A DNA stretch of 64,000 nt, from positions 46,186 through 110,185 of the forward strand of contig NZ_BPEV01000018.1 in the NCBI RefSeq assembly GCF_019654955.1, written 5' to 3'. Source of the stretch: Shewanella sp. KT0246. GTDB lineage: Bacteria > Pseudomonadota > Gammaproteobacteria > Enterobacterales > Shewanellaceae. Under the pieces are notes generated by a model. It saw nothing but the letters and a program-made list of their open reading frames with translations. It made no database searches and was not told the origin of the DNA. Positions 8,589-17,626 of this stretch are shown here, in pieces (positions within the stretch are counted from its first letter, which is position 1; the number at the start of each line of letters is the position of its first letter). The position numbers and the translations under genes are program-made.

Positions 8589-9377
8589 ATGGCAAAGAAG
8601 TTTTATGTGGTGTGGGCAGGGCGAGAGACTGGTATTTTTACCAGCTGGGATTACACCAAGAAGCTAGTGGACAAATTCCCGCAAGCAAAATATAAATCTT
8701 TCCCAACTGAAGCTGCTGCTAAAGCGGCATTTGCGGGGACTGCCTCAAGTAGCATTGGCAAGAGCGCTACTAAATCAACCTCTTCATCAGGCAGCAAGAA
8801 ATCGACAAGTAGTAGTGGTATTGAGTCAATCAAAACCAAAAATGTGGATCTGAGTACTCACGATATTATCGTCTTTACTGATGGTGGCTGCGAACCAAAC
8901 CCTGGCAAAGCAGGATCTGGTATGGCGGTTTACCATAAAGGTGAAATCAGTGAACTTTGGTATGGCTTATTTAATCCTAATGGCACCAATAATAGCGCAG
9001 AGTTAAATGCCTTATATCAAGCGTTATTAGTGGCTGAAAAAGCGGTAAAAGCCAAACAAACTGCCAAAATCATGAGCGATTCACAGTATTCGATTAACTG
9101 CATTACCAATTGGGCTTATGGTTGGAAAACCAAAGGTTGGAAGCGCAAAGTGGCTGGAGATATTGCTAACTTGGAAGTGATTCAACAAGCTCATGAATTA
9201 TACGATGCAATGAAAGATAAGCTGGATATCGCTCATGTTGCAGCTCATATTGGTATTGAGGGCAATGAACTCGCTGATCGCATGTCTATTTATGCTATTG
9301 ATCAAAAGACTGTTGAATTTGCCCGTTACGATAAACCGATCGATCTACAAGCTATTTTAGCCCTTCGAACCGGCTAA
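8589..9377 (+). CDS. rnhA: RNase HI with N-terminal hybrid-binding (viroplasmin) domain
   Basis: A 262-residue protein in three parts. Residues 3-48 form a caulimovirus-VI/hybrid-binding domain (KKFYVVWAGRETGIF...SWDYTKKLVDKFPQAKYKSFPT). Residues ~50-85 are a Ser/Lys/Thr-rich linker. Residues ~92-240 are an RNase H fold. Catalytic residues are in place: Asp98 (FTDGG), Glu138 (NSAELNAL), Asp164 (MSDSQYS) and Asp230 (GNELADRM), with the flexible-loop His220 (AAHIGIEGNE). It cleaves RNA in RNA/DNA hybrids. This architecture is the eukaryote-like RNase H1 form, found in some bacteria beside the standard short RnhA. The gene name is used in the broad sense. Confidence 0.88.
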   Translation: MAKKFYVVWAGRETGIFTSWDYTKKLVDKFPQAKYKSFPTEAAAKAAFAGTASSSIGKSATKSTSSSGSKKSTSSSGIESIKTKNVDLSTHDIIVFTDGGCEPNPGKAGSGMAVYHKGEISELWYGLFNPNGTNNSAELNALYQALLVAEKAVKAKQTAKIMSDSQYSINCITNWAYGWKTKGWKRKVAGDIANLEVIQQAHELYDAMKDKLDIAHVAAHIGIEGNELADRMSIYAIDQKTVEFARYDKPIDLQAILALRTG

Positions 9378-9700
9378 CCCTACCTCCTGTACAAATGTCC
9401 CTATTTAGTGATTGTTCAAGATAAAGTGGTAGTTGTATTAACACCTGATATTACCACTTCAAATCCACTCATATTAGGTACTGTCGGTTTATTAGGTGTT
9501 GCTTTATTAGTTTAATTGTTAATCGAATTGTTTAACTCTGTTAATCATTTTAACCACTCATCGTACCAGTTGCGTGCGCCGCTCTCAAATTGATTGGATT
9601 TATTAAAAGTCGGAATTAAAAATGATCTAGATCATATTTCACTATTTAGAATTCTATATTCTTCGCTGTGAAATTAGTTACCTCATTTAAGGTCATTTTT
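9378..9700 (+). other. Intergenic region between rnhA and sdaC
   Basis: It contains no convincing gene. The rnhA frame stays open for 45 codons after its stop and ends in a hydrophobic stretch (LILGTVGLLGVALLV), but there is no start or ribosome site. The right half carries the CRP/FNR-like palindrome for sdaC. Confidence 0.5.
9618..9639 (+). promoter_or_regulatory. CRP/FNR-like operator upstream of sdaC
   Basis: The 22-base site contains the perfect palindrome TGATCTAGATCA flanked by AAAAA and TATTT, and matches the CRP consensus core TGTGATCTAGATCACA except for the outer G and C. The same core also fits an FNR/EtrA site (TGAT-N4-ATCA). It lies about 60-80 bases before the sdaC start, a plausible activator position. 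Confidence 0.65.
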
Positions 9701-10993
9701 ATGCAAAGAGATTCAATCAGTGCGCAGGATGTTGCAATTTCAGCTCAAGAAGAGCAAACCTCAGTAAAAGGCTGGTCACGTCAAGATACCACTTGGATGC
9801 TTAGTTTATTCGGTACTGCTGTTGGTGCAGGTATTTTGTTTTTACCTATCAATGCAGGTATGGGTGGATTTTGGCCGTTAGTATTAATGGCAATCATCAT
9901 TGGCCCTATGACTTATCTTGCTCACCGTGGTCTATCTCGCTTTGTTTGTTCTTCTAAAAATCCTGGTAGTGACATCACTCAAGTGGTTGAAGAGCATTTT
10001 GGCGTTAGTGCGGGTAAAGCAATCACAGTTCTATATTTCTTTGCTATTTTCCCTATTGTGCTTATTTATGGTGTTGGTATTACTAACACGGTAGACAGCT
10101 TCATTGTTAACCAACTTGGTTTTGCTTCACCTCCACGTATTCTTTTATCTGCGGTTCTTATTATTGGCATGATGTCAGTAATGGTAGCGGGTGAAAAATT
10201 CATGTTGAAAGTGACTCAATTCTTGGTTTACCCATTAGTAGCAATCCTTGCTTTTATGTCTTTCTATTTAATTCCAGATTGGAAGATGGATGCATTGCAA
10301 GTGGTTCCTTCAACGGGTGAATTCTTAGGTACTGTATGGTTAACTATTCCGGTATTAGTGTTCGCATTTAACCATTCTCCTGCTATTTCACAGTTCTCTG
10401 TGTCACTTAAACGTGAACATGGCAACAATGCTGCTAAAAAAGCGGACGTGATTTTACGTAATACATCGATGATGCTGGTTGGCTTCGTTATGTTATTCGT
10501 TTTCTCTTGTGTATTGTCTTTAAGCCCTGCGCAACTTGCTGAAGCAAAAAGTGAAAATTTAGCGATTTTATCTTACTTAGCCAACGTACATTCAAGCGGC
10601 TTTGTGAGCTACTTCGGTCCTATCATTGCATTCATTGCGATTATCTCTTCTTTCTTTGGCCACTACTTAGGTGCGACTGAAGGCTTGAAAGGCATGATCA
10701 CTAAGCAATTACGTAGCAGCAATAAAGAAGTCTCTGATGCTAAATTGAACAAGTTCATCCTAGCCTTCATGTTCTTCAGTATCTGGATTGTCGCGGTAAT
10801 TAACCCAAGCATCCTAGGTATGATTGAAGCCTTAGGCGGTCCAATTATCGCTGCTATTCTTTACCTTATGCCTATGTACGCTGTACATAAAGTGCCTGCT
10901 TTAAAAGCTTACCGTGGTCGTATCAGCAATGTGTTTGTTGTGATTGCTGGTTTACTGGCCATGACAGCAATTCTATTCGGTTTAATGAGCTAA
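9701..10993 (+). CDS. sdaC: Serine transporter, SdaC-like (HAAAP family)
   Basis: A ~430-residue inner-membrane amino acid permease with eleven or so hydrophobic segments, closely resembling E. coli SdaC, a serine/proton symporter. Characteristic stretches are [47 protein letters not shown] and [28 protein letters not shown] prefer the ATG at 9701 ([10 protein letters not shown]), which has AAGG nine bases upstream, over the in-frame GTG at 9668. The next gene is serine deaminase, so the pair imports and breaks down serine. A CRP/FNR-like site lies upstream. Confidence 0.92.
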   Translation: MQRDSISAQDVAISAQEEQTSVKGWSRQDTTWMLSLFGTAVGAGILFLPINAGMGGFWPLVLMAIIIGPMTYLAHRGLSRFVCSSKNPGSDITQVVEEHFGVSAGKAITVLYFFAIFPIVLIYGVGITNTVDSFIVNQLGFASPPRILLSAVLIIGMMSVMVAGEKFMLKVTQFLVYPLVAILAFMSFYLIPDWKMDALQVVPSTGEFLGTVWLTIPVLVFAFNHSPAISQFSVSLKREHGNNAAKKADVILRNTSMMLVGFVMLFVFSCVLSLSPAQLAEAKSENLAILSYLANVHSSGFVSYFGPIIAFIAIISSFFGHYLGATEGLKGMITKQLRSSNKEVSDAKLNKFILAFMFFSIWIVAVINPSILGMIEALGGPIIAAILYLMPMYAVHKVPALKAYRGRISNVFVVIAGLLAMTAILFGLMS

Positions 10994-11046
10994 TCGCTCG
11001 TATTCGTCGATAAAGTTAAACCACTCACTCAAGTGAGTGGTGATTC

Positions 11047-11075
11047 GAGGAGTGCAGTGCGTGCTCCTCTTTTTC
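11047..11075 (+). terminator. Hairpin/terminator between sdaC and sdaA
   Basis: GAGGAG pairs with CTCCTC, followed by TTTTTC. A second strong inverted repeat, ACCACTCAC/GTGAGTGGT, lies just upstream (about 11021-11042). Together they could attenuate rather than fully stop readthrough into sdaA. Confidence 0.55.
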
Positions 11076-11123
11076 TTGTTTTTAGCTTTGTTGTTTTGAG
11101 CAGTAAAGCATTGAGGTTTATTT

Positions 11124-12491
11124 ATGTTTAGTGCATTTGAAATCTTTAAGATTGGTATTGGTCCTTCTAGTTCTCATACCGTTGGGCCTATGAAAGCGGC
11201 AAATTGTTTTATTAATGATTTAATCGAGCAAGGTCAACTAACACAAATCACTAAGTTTACCGTCGATGTATACGGTTCACTGTCTTTGACTGGTAAAGGT
11301 CACCATACTGATATTGCGATTATTATGGGCCTTGCTGGTAACGAGCCTGAAACGGTTGAAATCGACAGTATTGAACCTTTTATTGCTCAGGTTGAGAAAA
11401 CTCAGGAAATTATAATTGGTGATGCGATTCATCACGTTGATTTTCCACATGATGCGCTTATTTTCCATAGCGATACGTTACCTTTGCATGAAAACGGTAT
11501 GAAATTACACGCTTGGATTGGTGACAAATGTGTTTATAGCAACACTTATTACTCTATCGGCGGTGGCTTCATCGTTGAAGAAAGTGAGTTTAACCAAAGC
11601 CATGTAAATGGTGTTGAAGTGCCTTATCACTTTAATTTTGCAGACGAATTAGTCGCTCATTGTAAAGACTCGGGTTTAAGCATTAGCGGCTTGATGAAGC
11701 AAAATGAGTTATGCTTTCGCAGTGAAGAAGATATGTATTCTGGCTTCAGTTTAGTCTGGAAAACAATGCAAAATGCCATTGATAAAGGCTGTAATACTGA
11801 AGGTGTTTTAGCTGGCCCGCTAAAGGTATCTCGCCGTGCTCCTGCTTTACACCGTGAATTGATGCGCAGTGAAAAACTCAGTAATGATCCGATGGAAATA
11901 ATTGACTGGGTTAACTTATTTGCGTTAGCTGTGAGTGAAGAAAATGCAGCTGGTGGTCGTGTAGTGACATCGCCTACCAATGGCGCTGCAGGGATCATTC
12001 CAGCTGTGCTAGCTTACTACAATAAGTTCATTCAAAAAGTGGGTCCAAAAGAATGTAGCCGCTTCTTTTTAGCTGCAGCTGCGGTGGGTTCGCTTTATAA
12101 ACGTAATGCATCGATTTCGGGCGCCGAGGTGGGTTGTCAGGGGGAAGTTGGCGTGGCGTGTTCAATGGCGGCTGCAGGCTTAGCTGAGCTTATGGGCGGC
12201 TCACCTGCGCAAGTGTGTATGGCGGCAGAAATTGGCATGGAGCACAACTTAGGTTTAACGTGCGATCCTGTTGCAGGCCAAGTTCAGGTACCGTGTATCG
12301 AGCGTAATGCAATTGCGTCAGTTAAAGCGATTAACTCATCTCGTATGGCGCTACGCCGTAATTCAGAGCCACGGGTTAGTTTAGATAAAGTGATTGCGAC
12401 TATGTACGAAACAGGAAAGGACATGCACTCTAAATACCGTGAAACGAGCCAAGGTGGGTTAGCAATTAAGGTCACTAATTTGTGTGCATAA
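11124..12491 (+). CDS. sdaA: L-serine ammonia-lyase, iron-sulfur type
   Basis: A 455-residue single-chain L-serine dehydratase that converts serine to pyruvate and ammonia with a [4Fe-4S] cluster. The N-terminal beta domain starts with FKIGIGPSSSHTVGPM. The alpha domain has TSPTNGAAGIIPAV, GCQGEVGVACSMAAAG and the C-terminal LGLTCDPVAGQVQVPCIERNA. The cysteines in the last two motifs, with a further one, are the expected cluster ligands. A GAGG ribosome site precedes the ATG. It lies downstream of the serine importer. Confidence 0.95.
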   Translation: MFSAFEIFKIGIGPSSSHTVGPMKAANCFINDLIEQGQLTQITKFTVDVYGSLSLTGKGHHTDIAIIMGLAGNEPETVEIDSIEPFIAQVEKTQEIIIGDAIHHVDFPHDALIFHSDTLPLHENGMKLHAWIGDKCVYSNTYYSIGGGFIVEESEFNQSHVNGVEVPYHFNFADELVAHCKDSGLSISGLMKQNELCFRSEEDMYSGFSLVWKTMQNAIDKGCNTEGVLAGPLKVSRRAPALHRELMRSEKLSNDPMEIIDWVNLFALAVSEENAAGGRVVTSPTNGAAGIIPAVLAYYNKFIQKVGPKECSRFFLAAAAVGSLYKRNASISGAEVGCQGEVGVACSMAAAGLAELMGGSPAQVCMAAEIGMEHNLGLTCDPVAGQVQVPCIERNAIASVKAINSSRMALRRNSEPRVSLDKVIATMYETGKDMHSKYRETSQGGLAIKVTNLCA

Positions 12492-12527
12492 ACGTGCGCT
12501 AATTAATCTACTTAGTGTTGTAAACAA

Positions 12528-12557
12528 TAAAAAGGCTTTCAAATGAAAGCCTTTTTT
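12528..12557 (+). terminator. Rho-independent terminator of sdaA
   Basis: AAAGGCTTTC / GAAAGCCTTT stem with loop AAAT, followed by a T run. Confidence 0.85.
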
Positions 12558-12591
12558 GTTTTTTATTTGCCACGCTATTTAGTATTAAGCG

Positions 12592-13053
12592 TTACTCTTT
12601 TGTGCCCTCAGCAAGCTCTTCGTACATCAGGTAGTGGCTTTGCTCCATCCCTAATGATTCATAGGTTTTTTGAGCACGTAAATTATCGTGTTCAACATAC
12701 AATCTAAAACTTGCCGCGCCGCCAATATCGACAGCCATTGATTTTACCGTTTGATAAAGTTTGGCATATATCCCTTGGCGACGATTTTGCGGGCGAATAT
12801 ACACACTTTGTATCCAGCAGTAGTTTGTTGCTCGCCAATCACTCCATTCAAGTGTGACCATTAATGAACCTGCAATTTCACCCTCTATTTCGGCCACTAA
12901 ATAGAAGCCTTTTTCAGGACTGTTAAGCATAGTGCTTACGCCTTTGGTGAGCAGTTCATTGTCTAAAGACAAGCTTTCTGTCTCCATTGCCATGGCTTGA
13001 TTGAATTCAACTAATGCTGGTAAATCTGATAGTTGGCCTTTTCTTATTTTCAT
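12592..13053 (-). CDS. GNAT-family N-acetyltransferase
   Basis: A 153-residue GNAT protein. The acetyl-CoA loop is recognisable as SVYIRPQNRRQGIYAKLY (R/Q-x-x-G-x motif) and the C-terminal part as LYVEHDNLRAQKTYESLGMEQSHYLMYEE. These are typical of RimI/Eis-like small acetyltransferases that act on amino groups. AAGGAGCCACA before the ATG is a strong ribosome site. The substrate cannot be inferred. It is convergent with sdaA across the sdaA terminator. Confidence 0.82.
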   Translation of the reverse strand: MKIRKGQLSDLPALVEFNQAMAMETESLSLDNELLTKGVSTMLNSPEKGFYLVAEIEGEIAGSLMVTLEWSDWRATNYCWIQSVYIRPQNRRQGIYAKLYQTVKSMAVDIGGAASFRLYVEHDNLRAQKTYESLGMEQSHYLMYEELAEGTKE

Positions 13054-13160
13054 TGTGGCTCCTTGAGGCGAAAAATAAATAAATTTTCACCACATTTTTA
13101 TTCGACTAAAGTCTAAGCTGCTATGCTTAATATTCATCTTGTATGGTTTGAGAGAATGCT

Positions 13161-13511
13161 ATGAATAAATCAAAATATCAATTCAGAGTATACCGTTACT
13201 TTGCTCGCTCTAATCGCATTGGTTGCGCTGCGAGCAAGCCTATACAGGTGTCACATCCTACTACAGCCTCCGCTAATGCACAGCCTGCAATTAATCATGT
13301 GTTGCACTTTATTTTGACCTTATTCACTTTTGGATTATGGGCGATGGTGTGGTGGTGGCTAATTTTAAAGTCTCGTGGTGAGCACAAAAATCTATTTGCT
13401 GGATTTGATGATGATTATTGGAGCTATTTGATTGAAAGGGAGAGACCGCCAGCAGCGTTATATCCTACAAAAGTTGGAAAAGGCAAGGTTGAGTATATTT
13501 TTGAGGCCTAA
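13161..13511 (+). CDS. Hypothetical single-span membrane protein
   Basis: A 116-residue protein not recognised. The N-terminus is basic (MNKSKYQFRVYRYFARSNRIG), followed by a polar segment. One Trp-rich hydrophobic helix spans about residues 49-69 (HFILTLFTFGLWAMVWWWLIL). A charged C-terminal part contains DDDYWSYLIERERPP. A GAGAGAATGCT stretch acts as ribosome site. The LTxFTFGLWAMVW motif recalls small proteins in which a short helix follows a zinc-ribbon-like segment, but no Cys pairs are seen. Function unknown. Confidence 0.6.
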   Translation: MNKSKYQFRVYRYFARSNRIGCAASKPIQVSHPTTASANAQPAINHVLHFILTLFTFGLWAMVWWWLILKSRGEHKNLFAGFDDDYWSYLIERERPPAALYPTKVGKGKVEYIFEA

Positions 13512-13538
13512 TGTAATTTATTCACTACTAGACCTGCG

Positions 13539-13560
13539 TAAGATGATATAGATCATCCAA
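13539..13560 (+). promoter_or_regulatory. CRP/FNR-like operator upstream of the DAACS symporter
   Basis: Core TGATATAGATCA (13544-13555), the same TGAT-N4-ATCA arrangement as at the sdaC promoter. A perfect 12-base palindrome CAATCATGATTG follows at about 13562-13573. The site lies about 130 bases before the symporter start. Confidence 0.55.
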
Positions 13561-13685
13561 TCAATCATGATTGTCGTGCTAGTATGCCGCGCCGATTTTA
13601 TTGATTATTGCCATCTTCTAATTTAATAAGCCGTTCGGCAGCGAATTACGCACTACTTATTTACTCAATCAGCAAGGTTTACATC

Positions 13686-15026
13686 ATGTCAAAACATGCT
13701 CCGTCTTTTCCACGTCGAGTTTGGTCGCGTTGGATGTCAGTTCCGTTATGGTTACAAATCCTTATTGGGATGGTGCTAGGTATTATCGCCGGGGTCAGCC
13801 TAGGTGAAGATGCGAGTTACCTTAAGCCTATTGGTACCTTGTTTGTTAACACCATTAAAATGTTAATTGTGCCACTCGTGTTTTGTTCTTTAATTGTGGG
13901 TGTGACTTCAATGCAAGACACGGCCAAAATGGGGCGAATTGGCTTTAAGTCATTTGCGTTCTATTTAGGTACAACGTCTATCGCAATTAGTATTGGTTTG
14001 CTAGTCGGTAATATCATGATGCCGGGCGCTGGTCTTGGCTTACAGAGCAGCGAAATTATAAATGAAGTGAAAGAAGTGCCGACATTAATGGACACTTTGA
14101 TCAATATCGTGCCGACTAATCCTGTTGCAGCTCTAGCAAGTGGTCAAATTTTACAAGTGATTGTGTTTGCTGTCGCACTGGGTATTTCATTGGTGTTAAT
14201 TGGTGATCACGGTAAACCTGCTATTCGCGTATTTGAAAGCTTAGCTGAAGCGATGTTTAAACTGACTGACTTAGTGATGAAGCTAGCACCTTATGGTGTA
14301 TTTGGTTTGATGGCATGGGTTGCTGGTGAGTATGGACTCGACATGTTATTGCCATTGATTAAGGTCATTGTGGCAGTCTACGTTGGTTGTGCATTACATA
14401 TCTTAGGTTTCTACAGCTTAGTGTTAAGTGTATTTGGTAAACTTAATCCACTGCAGTTCTTCAAAGGCATCGGTAATGCAATGGCGGTGGCATTTACCAC
14501 TTCTAGCTCTGCGGGTACCTTACCTGCGAGTATGAAATGTGCCAGTGAAAACTTAGGTATCAACAAGAAAATATCAAGTTTTGTACTGCCACTGGGTACG
14601 ACCATCAACATGGATGGCACTGCGCTTTATCAAGGTGTAACGGCGTTATTCGTCGCTCAAGCTTTTGGTATCGATTTAACATGGGTTGATTACATCACCA
14701 TTATATTAACCGCTACACTTGCGTCTATTGGTACTGCTGGCGTACCTGGTGCAGGCCTTGTGATGTTAACGTTAGTATTAACCACAGTTGGTTTACCGTT
14801 AGAAGGTGTGGCAATTATTGCTGGTATTGACCGTGTGCTAGATATGGCACGTACCGTGGTTAACGTATCAGGTGATTTAGTGGCAACGACGATTATTGCT
14901 CGTTCAGAAGATGAATTAGATGTTGAACACTACAATGCTGACATGGAGCAATCAGCGATTATTGCTCAACATGCTGAAGTTGATTTAGCTCAAAAGGTTG
15001 AAGACAACATCAAAACAAGCAGTTAA
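13686..15026 (+). CDS. Dicarboxylate/amino acid:cation symporter (DAACS family)
   Basis: A ~446-residue membrane carrier of the GltP/DctA family that imports glutamate, aspartate or C4-dicarboxylates with protons or sodium. Diagnostic stretches are the Ser-rich reentrant loop AFTTSSSAGTLPASM, the TM7 motif TINMDGTALYQG and AGVPGAGLVMLTLVL before the last helix region DRVLDMARTVVNVSGD. I place the start at the ATG 13686 (MSKHAPSFPRRVW), preceded by AAGG, because the upstream extension has no family resemblance. The tail is acidic. Specificity cannot be read from the sequence. Confidence 0.9.
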   Translation: MSKHAPSFPRRVWSRWMSVPLWLQILIGMVLGIIAGVSLGEDASYLKPIGTLFVNTIKMLIVPLVFCSLIVGVTSMQDTAKMGRIGFKSFAFYLGTTSIAISIGLLVGNIMMPGAGLGLQSSEIINEVKEVPTLMDTLINIVPTNPVAALASGQILQVIVFAVALGISLVLIGDHGKPAIRVFESLAEAMFKLTDLVMKLAPYGVFGLMAWVAGEYGLDMLLPLIKVIVAVYVGCALHILGFYSLVLSVFGKLNPLQFFKGIGNAMAVAFTTSSSAGTLPASMKCASENLGINKKISSFVLPLGTTINMDGTALYQGVTALFVAQAFGIDLTWVDYITIILTATLASIGTAGVPGAGLVMLTLVLTTVGLPLEGVAIIAGIDRVLDMARTVVNVSGDLVATTIIARSEDELDVEHYNADMEQSAIIAQHAEVDLAQKVEDNIKTSS

Positions 15027-15053
15027 CCTGGTAAAGTTACGTACTAAACGCAT

Positions 15054-15089
15054 AAAAAAGAGTGAAGCCATGGCTTCACTCTTTTTTTT
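15054..15089. terminator. Bidirectional terminator between the symporter and META lipoprotein genes
   Basis: GAGTGAAGCC / GGCTTCACTC stem, with an A run on the left and a T run on the right. It serves the plus-strand symporter and the minus-strand lipoprotein. Confidence 0.85.
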
Positions 15090-15132
15090 ACTCGTTTTTA
15101 CGATTGTTAACTATTTAAATCAATGAAGGCAC

Positions 15133-15552
15133 TTATTCATCGAGTTGGCTTAATACCAGTAGATTAGCGCCAGCATCTGATTTTAATAATAGCTTGCCAG
15201 ATTTTGAACGCTTAATATTAGTCACCATTGGCATAGCCTTCATAATACGTTGCTCTTGCTGCATAAGCATATCGACACAAGCCATCATACTTGAACCAGC
15301 AGGTGACAGAGTTAATTGATTTTCATTTTGCTGATATTCACCAAAAAATTGGTTGCAGCTGTTATTGCCAGACAACTTGCCATCAGCGGCAAAGGTAATT
15401 TGAGCAGGACTGTGATTAATGACAGCTTCAGATAAAGCTGATTCTACATACCAATTACCGATTAGATTAATTTCTTCAGCCGGATGGCTGTTGCTTTGAC
15501 AAGCACTAAGACCGAAAATAACCACACAAGCGGTGAAAATGGGTTTTATCAT
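15133..15552 (-). CDS. META-domain lipoprotein (HslJ-like)
   Basis: A 139-residue precursor with a lipoprotein signal whose lipobox LSAC ends at Cys18. The mature part is a META/HslJ domain: GNWYVES near the start, ITFAADGKLSGNNSCNQFFGEYQ (the GxxxxNxxxG-type core), and TLSPAGSSMMACVDMLMQQEQRIMKAM. The two Cys of the core could form a disulfide as in related proteins. META-domain lipoproteins are linked to envelope stress and novobiocin tolerance (HslJ). The role here is unknown. Confidence 0.82.
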   Translation of the reverse strand: MIKPIFTACVVIFGLSACQSNSHPAEEINLIGNWYVESALSEAVINHSPAQITFAADGKLSGNNSCNQFFGEYQQNENQLTLSPAGSSMMACVDMLMQQEQRIMKAMPMVTNIKRSKSGKLLLKSDAGANLLVLSQLDE

Positions 15553-15744
15553 GATGGACTAATTCCAATGGGGACGCTATTTCCGATAGTATATACTGTG
15601 TTTTGGGGTTATTTTCATCCTGAAGTAGAATTAATCTAATATTTGTCACTCACACCATGCATTGTGCTGTTTTTGAACTTATTCGATGTTCAGATGGCAA
15701 ACTGAAATCCTTTAAATCAATTTTTTTTAGCGAAAGAGTCTCAC

Positions 15745-15996
15745 ATGAGTAAATTTTTTAAAGTTCTGCATATGTTTGGTTTGTTGTGTGTTGGTATTGG
15801 TGCAGGATTATATTTACTCACTGATGTCGCTAATGAAATAAGTGGGATGTTGATAATCGCCAGTTTAATAGGTGTAGGTTTACTCATTATGGCGCCTTAT
15901 CCTGTAGCGCTCGTTTTTGACTGGGCGCAAAAACAGCATACCAATCAAAATAATAAGGCTAATGAACATGAAAAAAGTGACGAACACAATAAATGA
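15745..15996 (+). CDS. Small two-helix membrane protein
   Basis: An 83-residue protein with two hydrophobic helices (about residues 9-26 and 33-56) and a highly charged His/Lys/Glu C-terminal tail (KQHTNQNNKANEHEKSDEHNK). Its stop overlaps the start of the next gene in ATGA, so the two are translationally coupled. Family not recognised. Confidence 0.6.
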   Translation: MSKFFKVLHMFGLLCVGIGAGLYLLTDVANEISGMLIIASLIGVGLLIMAPYPVALVFDWAQKQHTNQNNKANEHEKSDEHNK

Positions 15997-16565
15997 GCAT
16001 TAAATACCGTTTAGCCACAGAGGTTGATGCCGTAAATATTGCAGATCTAGAGCTGCAATACATGAATGATGAATTGTCTTCTTCTGCCGATACAATGTCT
16101 GGCCAGTGTTTTTCTAAAGTACAAATCAGCGAGCTAATAAAACAAGGCTGGATAATGTTAGCTGAATTAAACACTGATACTGCTTCAGCAGGAGTTAGCG
16201 TTAAATCGATTATTGGTTACGTGATCGCAGGGCCTTGGTCTTGGTTTCAAGCTTGGGGTATTTATGCGCAGGTATTACGAAAACTCAGTGATGTCGAAAT
16301 AGGTTTTAGCCGGGTGACATCGCAAAATAGCTGCCAATATGGTCCGATTTGGATCCATCCATCCCATCGAGGGCAAGGGATTTTTGAGCAGTTAGTAAAA
16401 GGTATTCAACGTAAAGCTGCGATGAAATACAGTTTTATGGTCACATTTATCGCAGAAGATAATGCGATTTCTTTTGCTGCCCATACTAAAAAATCAGCAA
16501 TGGAAGTGGTGGACTATTTTAGCTTTCAACAACGTGATTATTATTTGTTGGTCATGAAGAACTAA
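15993..16565 (+). CDS. GNAT-family acetyltransferase
   Basis: A 190-residue GNAT-fold protein. It begins IKYRLATEVDAVNIADLELQYMND. The acetyl-CoA binding segment is GPIWIHPSHRGQGIFEQLVKGI (R-G-Q-G-I), followed by a strand MVTFIAEDNAISFAAH and C-terminal YFSFQQRDYYLLVMKN. Its ATG overlaps the stop codon of the small membrane-protein gene by four bases. Substrate unknown. Confidence 0.75.
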   Translation: MSIKYRLATEVDAVNIADLELQYMNDELSSSADTMSGQCFSKVQISELIKQGWIMLAELNTDTASAGVSVKSIIGYVIAGPWSWFQAWGIYAQVLRKLSDVEIGFSRVTSQNSCQYGPIWIHPSHRGQGIFEQLVKGIQRKAAMKYSFMVTFIAEDNAISFAAHTKKSAMEVVDYFSFQQRDYYLLVMKN

Positions 16566-16632
16566 TTAACTTTTAGCAGCAAACAGCACTAAATAATCAA
16601 ATGAAATGTATTTAATGGTGAGTAGTAATCAT

Positions 16633-17007
16633 ATGGAACAAAACCAGCAAGATAATCAGCAGCAGTTTGAGCAAATATTTCAGCCTTACTTACATTTAAG
16701 GTTAGGGGCGTTTGAGAACTTAAAAATTGTCGTTGGGGTACTGGGATCATTGGATAAAAGCTATTCAGCATATGAGCTCGAACTAAGTACTGATAGTAAT
16801 TCGAAATCAAGATTTTTTTATATCGTCGACACTGAGTTGGGTGTTATCGATTGCGGTCGCACCAATGGTTATGAAGAAGCAATAACTTTACTAGATGAAG
16901 ATAAAACAGTTGAGTTGTCAGCGGCTAAGACCGTCAATGTGCCAGTGCTTAGCTTGCAGCAAATTTCGTTTATGTGCGTAGAAACATCTCATTTTGATCA
17001 CTGTTAA
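16633..17007 (+). CDS. Hypothetical cytoplasmic protein
   Basis: About 124 residues, not recognised. There is no signal peptide or membrane helix. The N-terminus is Gln-rich (MEQNQQDNQQQFEQIF), followed by a mixed alpha/beta pattern with YELELSTDSNSKSRFFYIVDTELGVIDCGRT. I prefer the ATG at 16633, which has GGTGAG upstream. In-frame ATGs exist at 16606 and 16615. It lies 67 bases after the GNAT gene on the same strand. Confidence 0.55.
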   Translation: MEQNQQDNQQQFEQIFQPYLHLRLGAFENLKIVVGVLGSLDKSYSAYELELSTDSNSKSRFFYIVDTELGVIDCGRTNGYEEAITLLDEDKTVELSAAKTVNVPVLSLQQISFMCVETSHFDHC

Positions 17008-17017
17008 TTCAGGCTTG

Positions 17018-17626
17018 TTATTCGGTGGCTTTCTTCATCAGTATTAGAGGCCTTTCCAGACTATGGTATTTATCAAACTGTTGTAGTACATCATTATCAA
17101 CCAAATTATTTTGACTAATGCTTTTGATTTGATGAAAGCCATAAGCTTGATAAAAACTCTCTAACTCTGGAATCGCGAAAACGTAACTGCGTGTTTTCAG
17201 CAGTTTAGGACGAATAAAGTTCATTAACTGGTGAGCTAACCCTTTTCCTCTCGCATGCTTTGCGACAACAAGCCCTGTGATTAACTGGCTCTTTCCTATT
17301 GTTTTTAATCTAATAGCAGCCGTTATCTTGGCTTGCTCATTAAGTAACTTTTCATTAATTACACTCGTTTGTTGCAAGTCGGAGTCAGAGAGTACCTTTA
17401 TCGAACCTAACTGAATCGAATCAGGCTGATGGTTTGACTGCCCCAACTGAGTGGCTAAGCTTATGAGTGCTATTTGATCATTAATATTGGGTTTAGAATA
17501 AGGTAAATGTTGACGATAAAACAGCTTTAGCTCAGACCACTTCCTTTGATCGCTAGATATCTGGCCATTCTTCGTGTCACTCTTTAAGTTAAGTTTTGAA
17601 GGATAAAACCACTTTGCAGTGTGCAT
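17018..17626 (-). CDS. GNAT-family acetyltransferase
   Basis: A 202-residue protein. The C-terminal ~110 residues are a GNAT domain with ITGLVVAKHARGKGLAHQLMNFI (R-G-K-G-L CoA loop), then YVFAIPELESFYQAYGFHQI, typical of the family. The N-terminal 70 residues, rich in Lys and Ser, have no clear domain. AAGGACAAATA before the ATG is a good ribosome site. Substrate unknown. It is convergent with the preceding hypothetical gene, with 10 bases between them. Confidence 0.75.
   Translation of the reverse strand: MHTAKWFYPSKLNLKSDTKNGQISSDQRKWSELKLFYRQHLPYSKPNINDQIALISLATQLGQSNHQPDSIQLGSIKVLSDSDLQQTSVINEKLLNEQAKITAAIRLKTIGKSQLITGLVVAKHARGKGLAHQLMNFIRPKLLKTRSYVFAIPELESFYQAYGFHQIKSISQNNLVDNDVLQQFDKYHSLERPLILMKKATE

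Noticed and set aside
9378..9515. 45-codon in-frame extension of rnhA with a hydrophobic tail
   Set aside because: It lies after a proper stop codon and lacks a start and ribosome site; the family ends before it.
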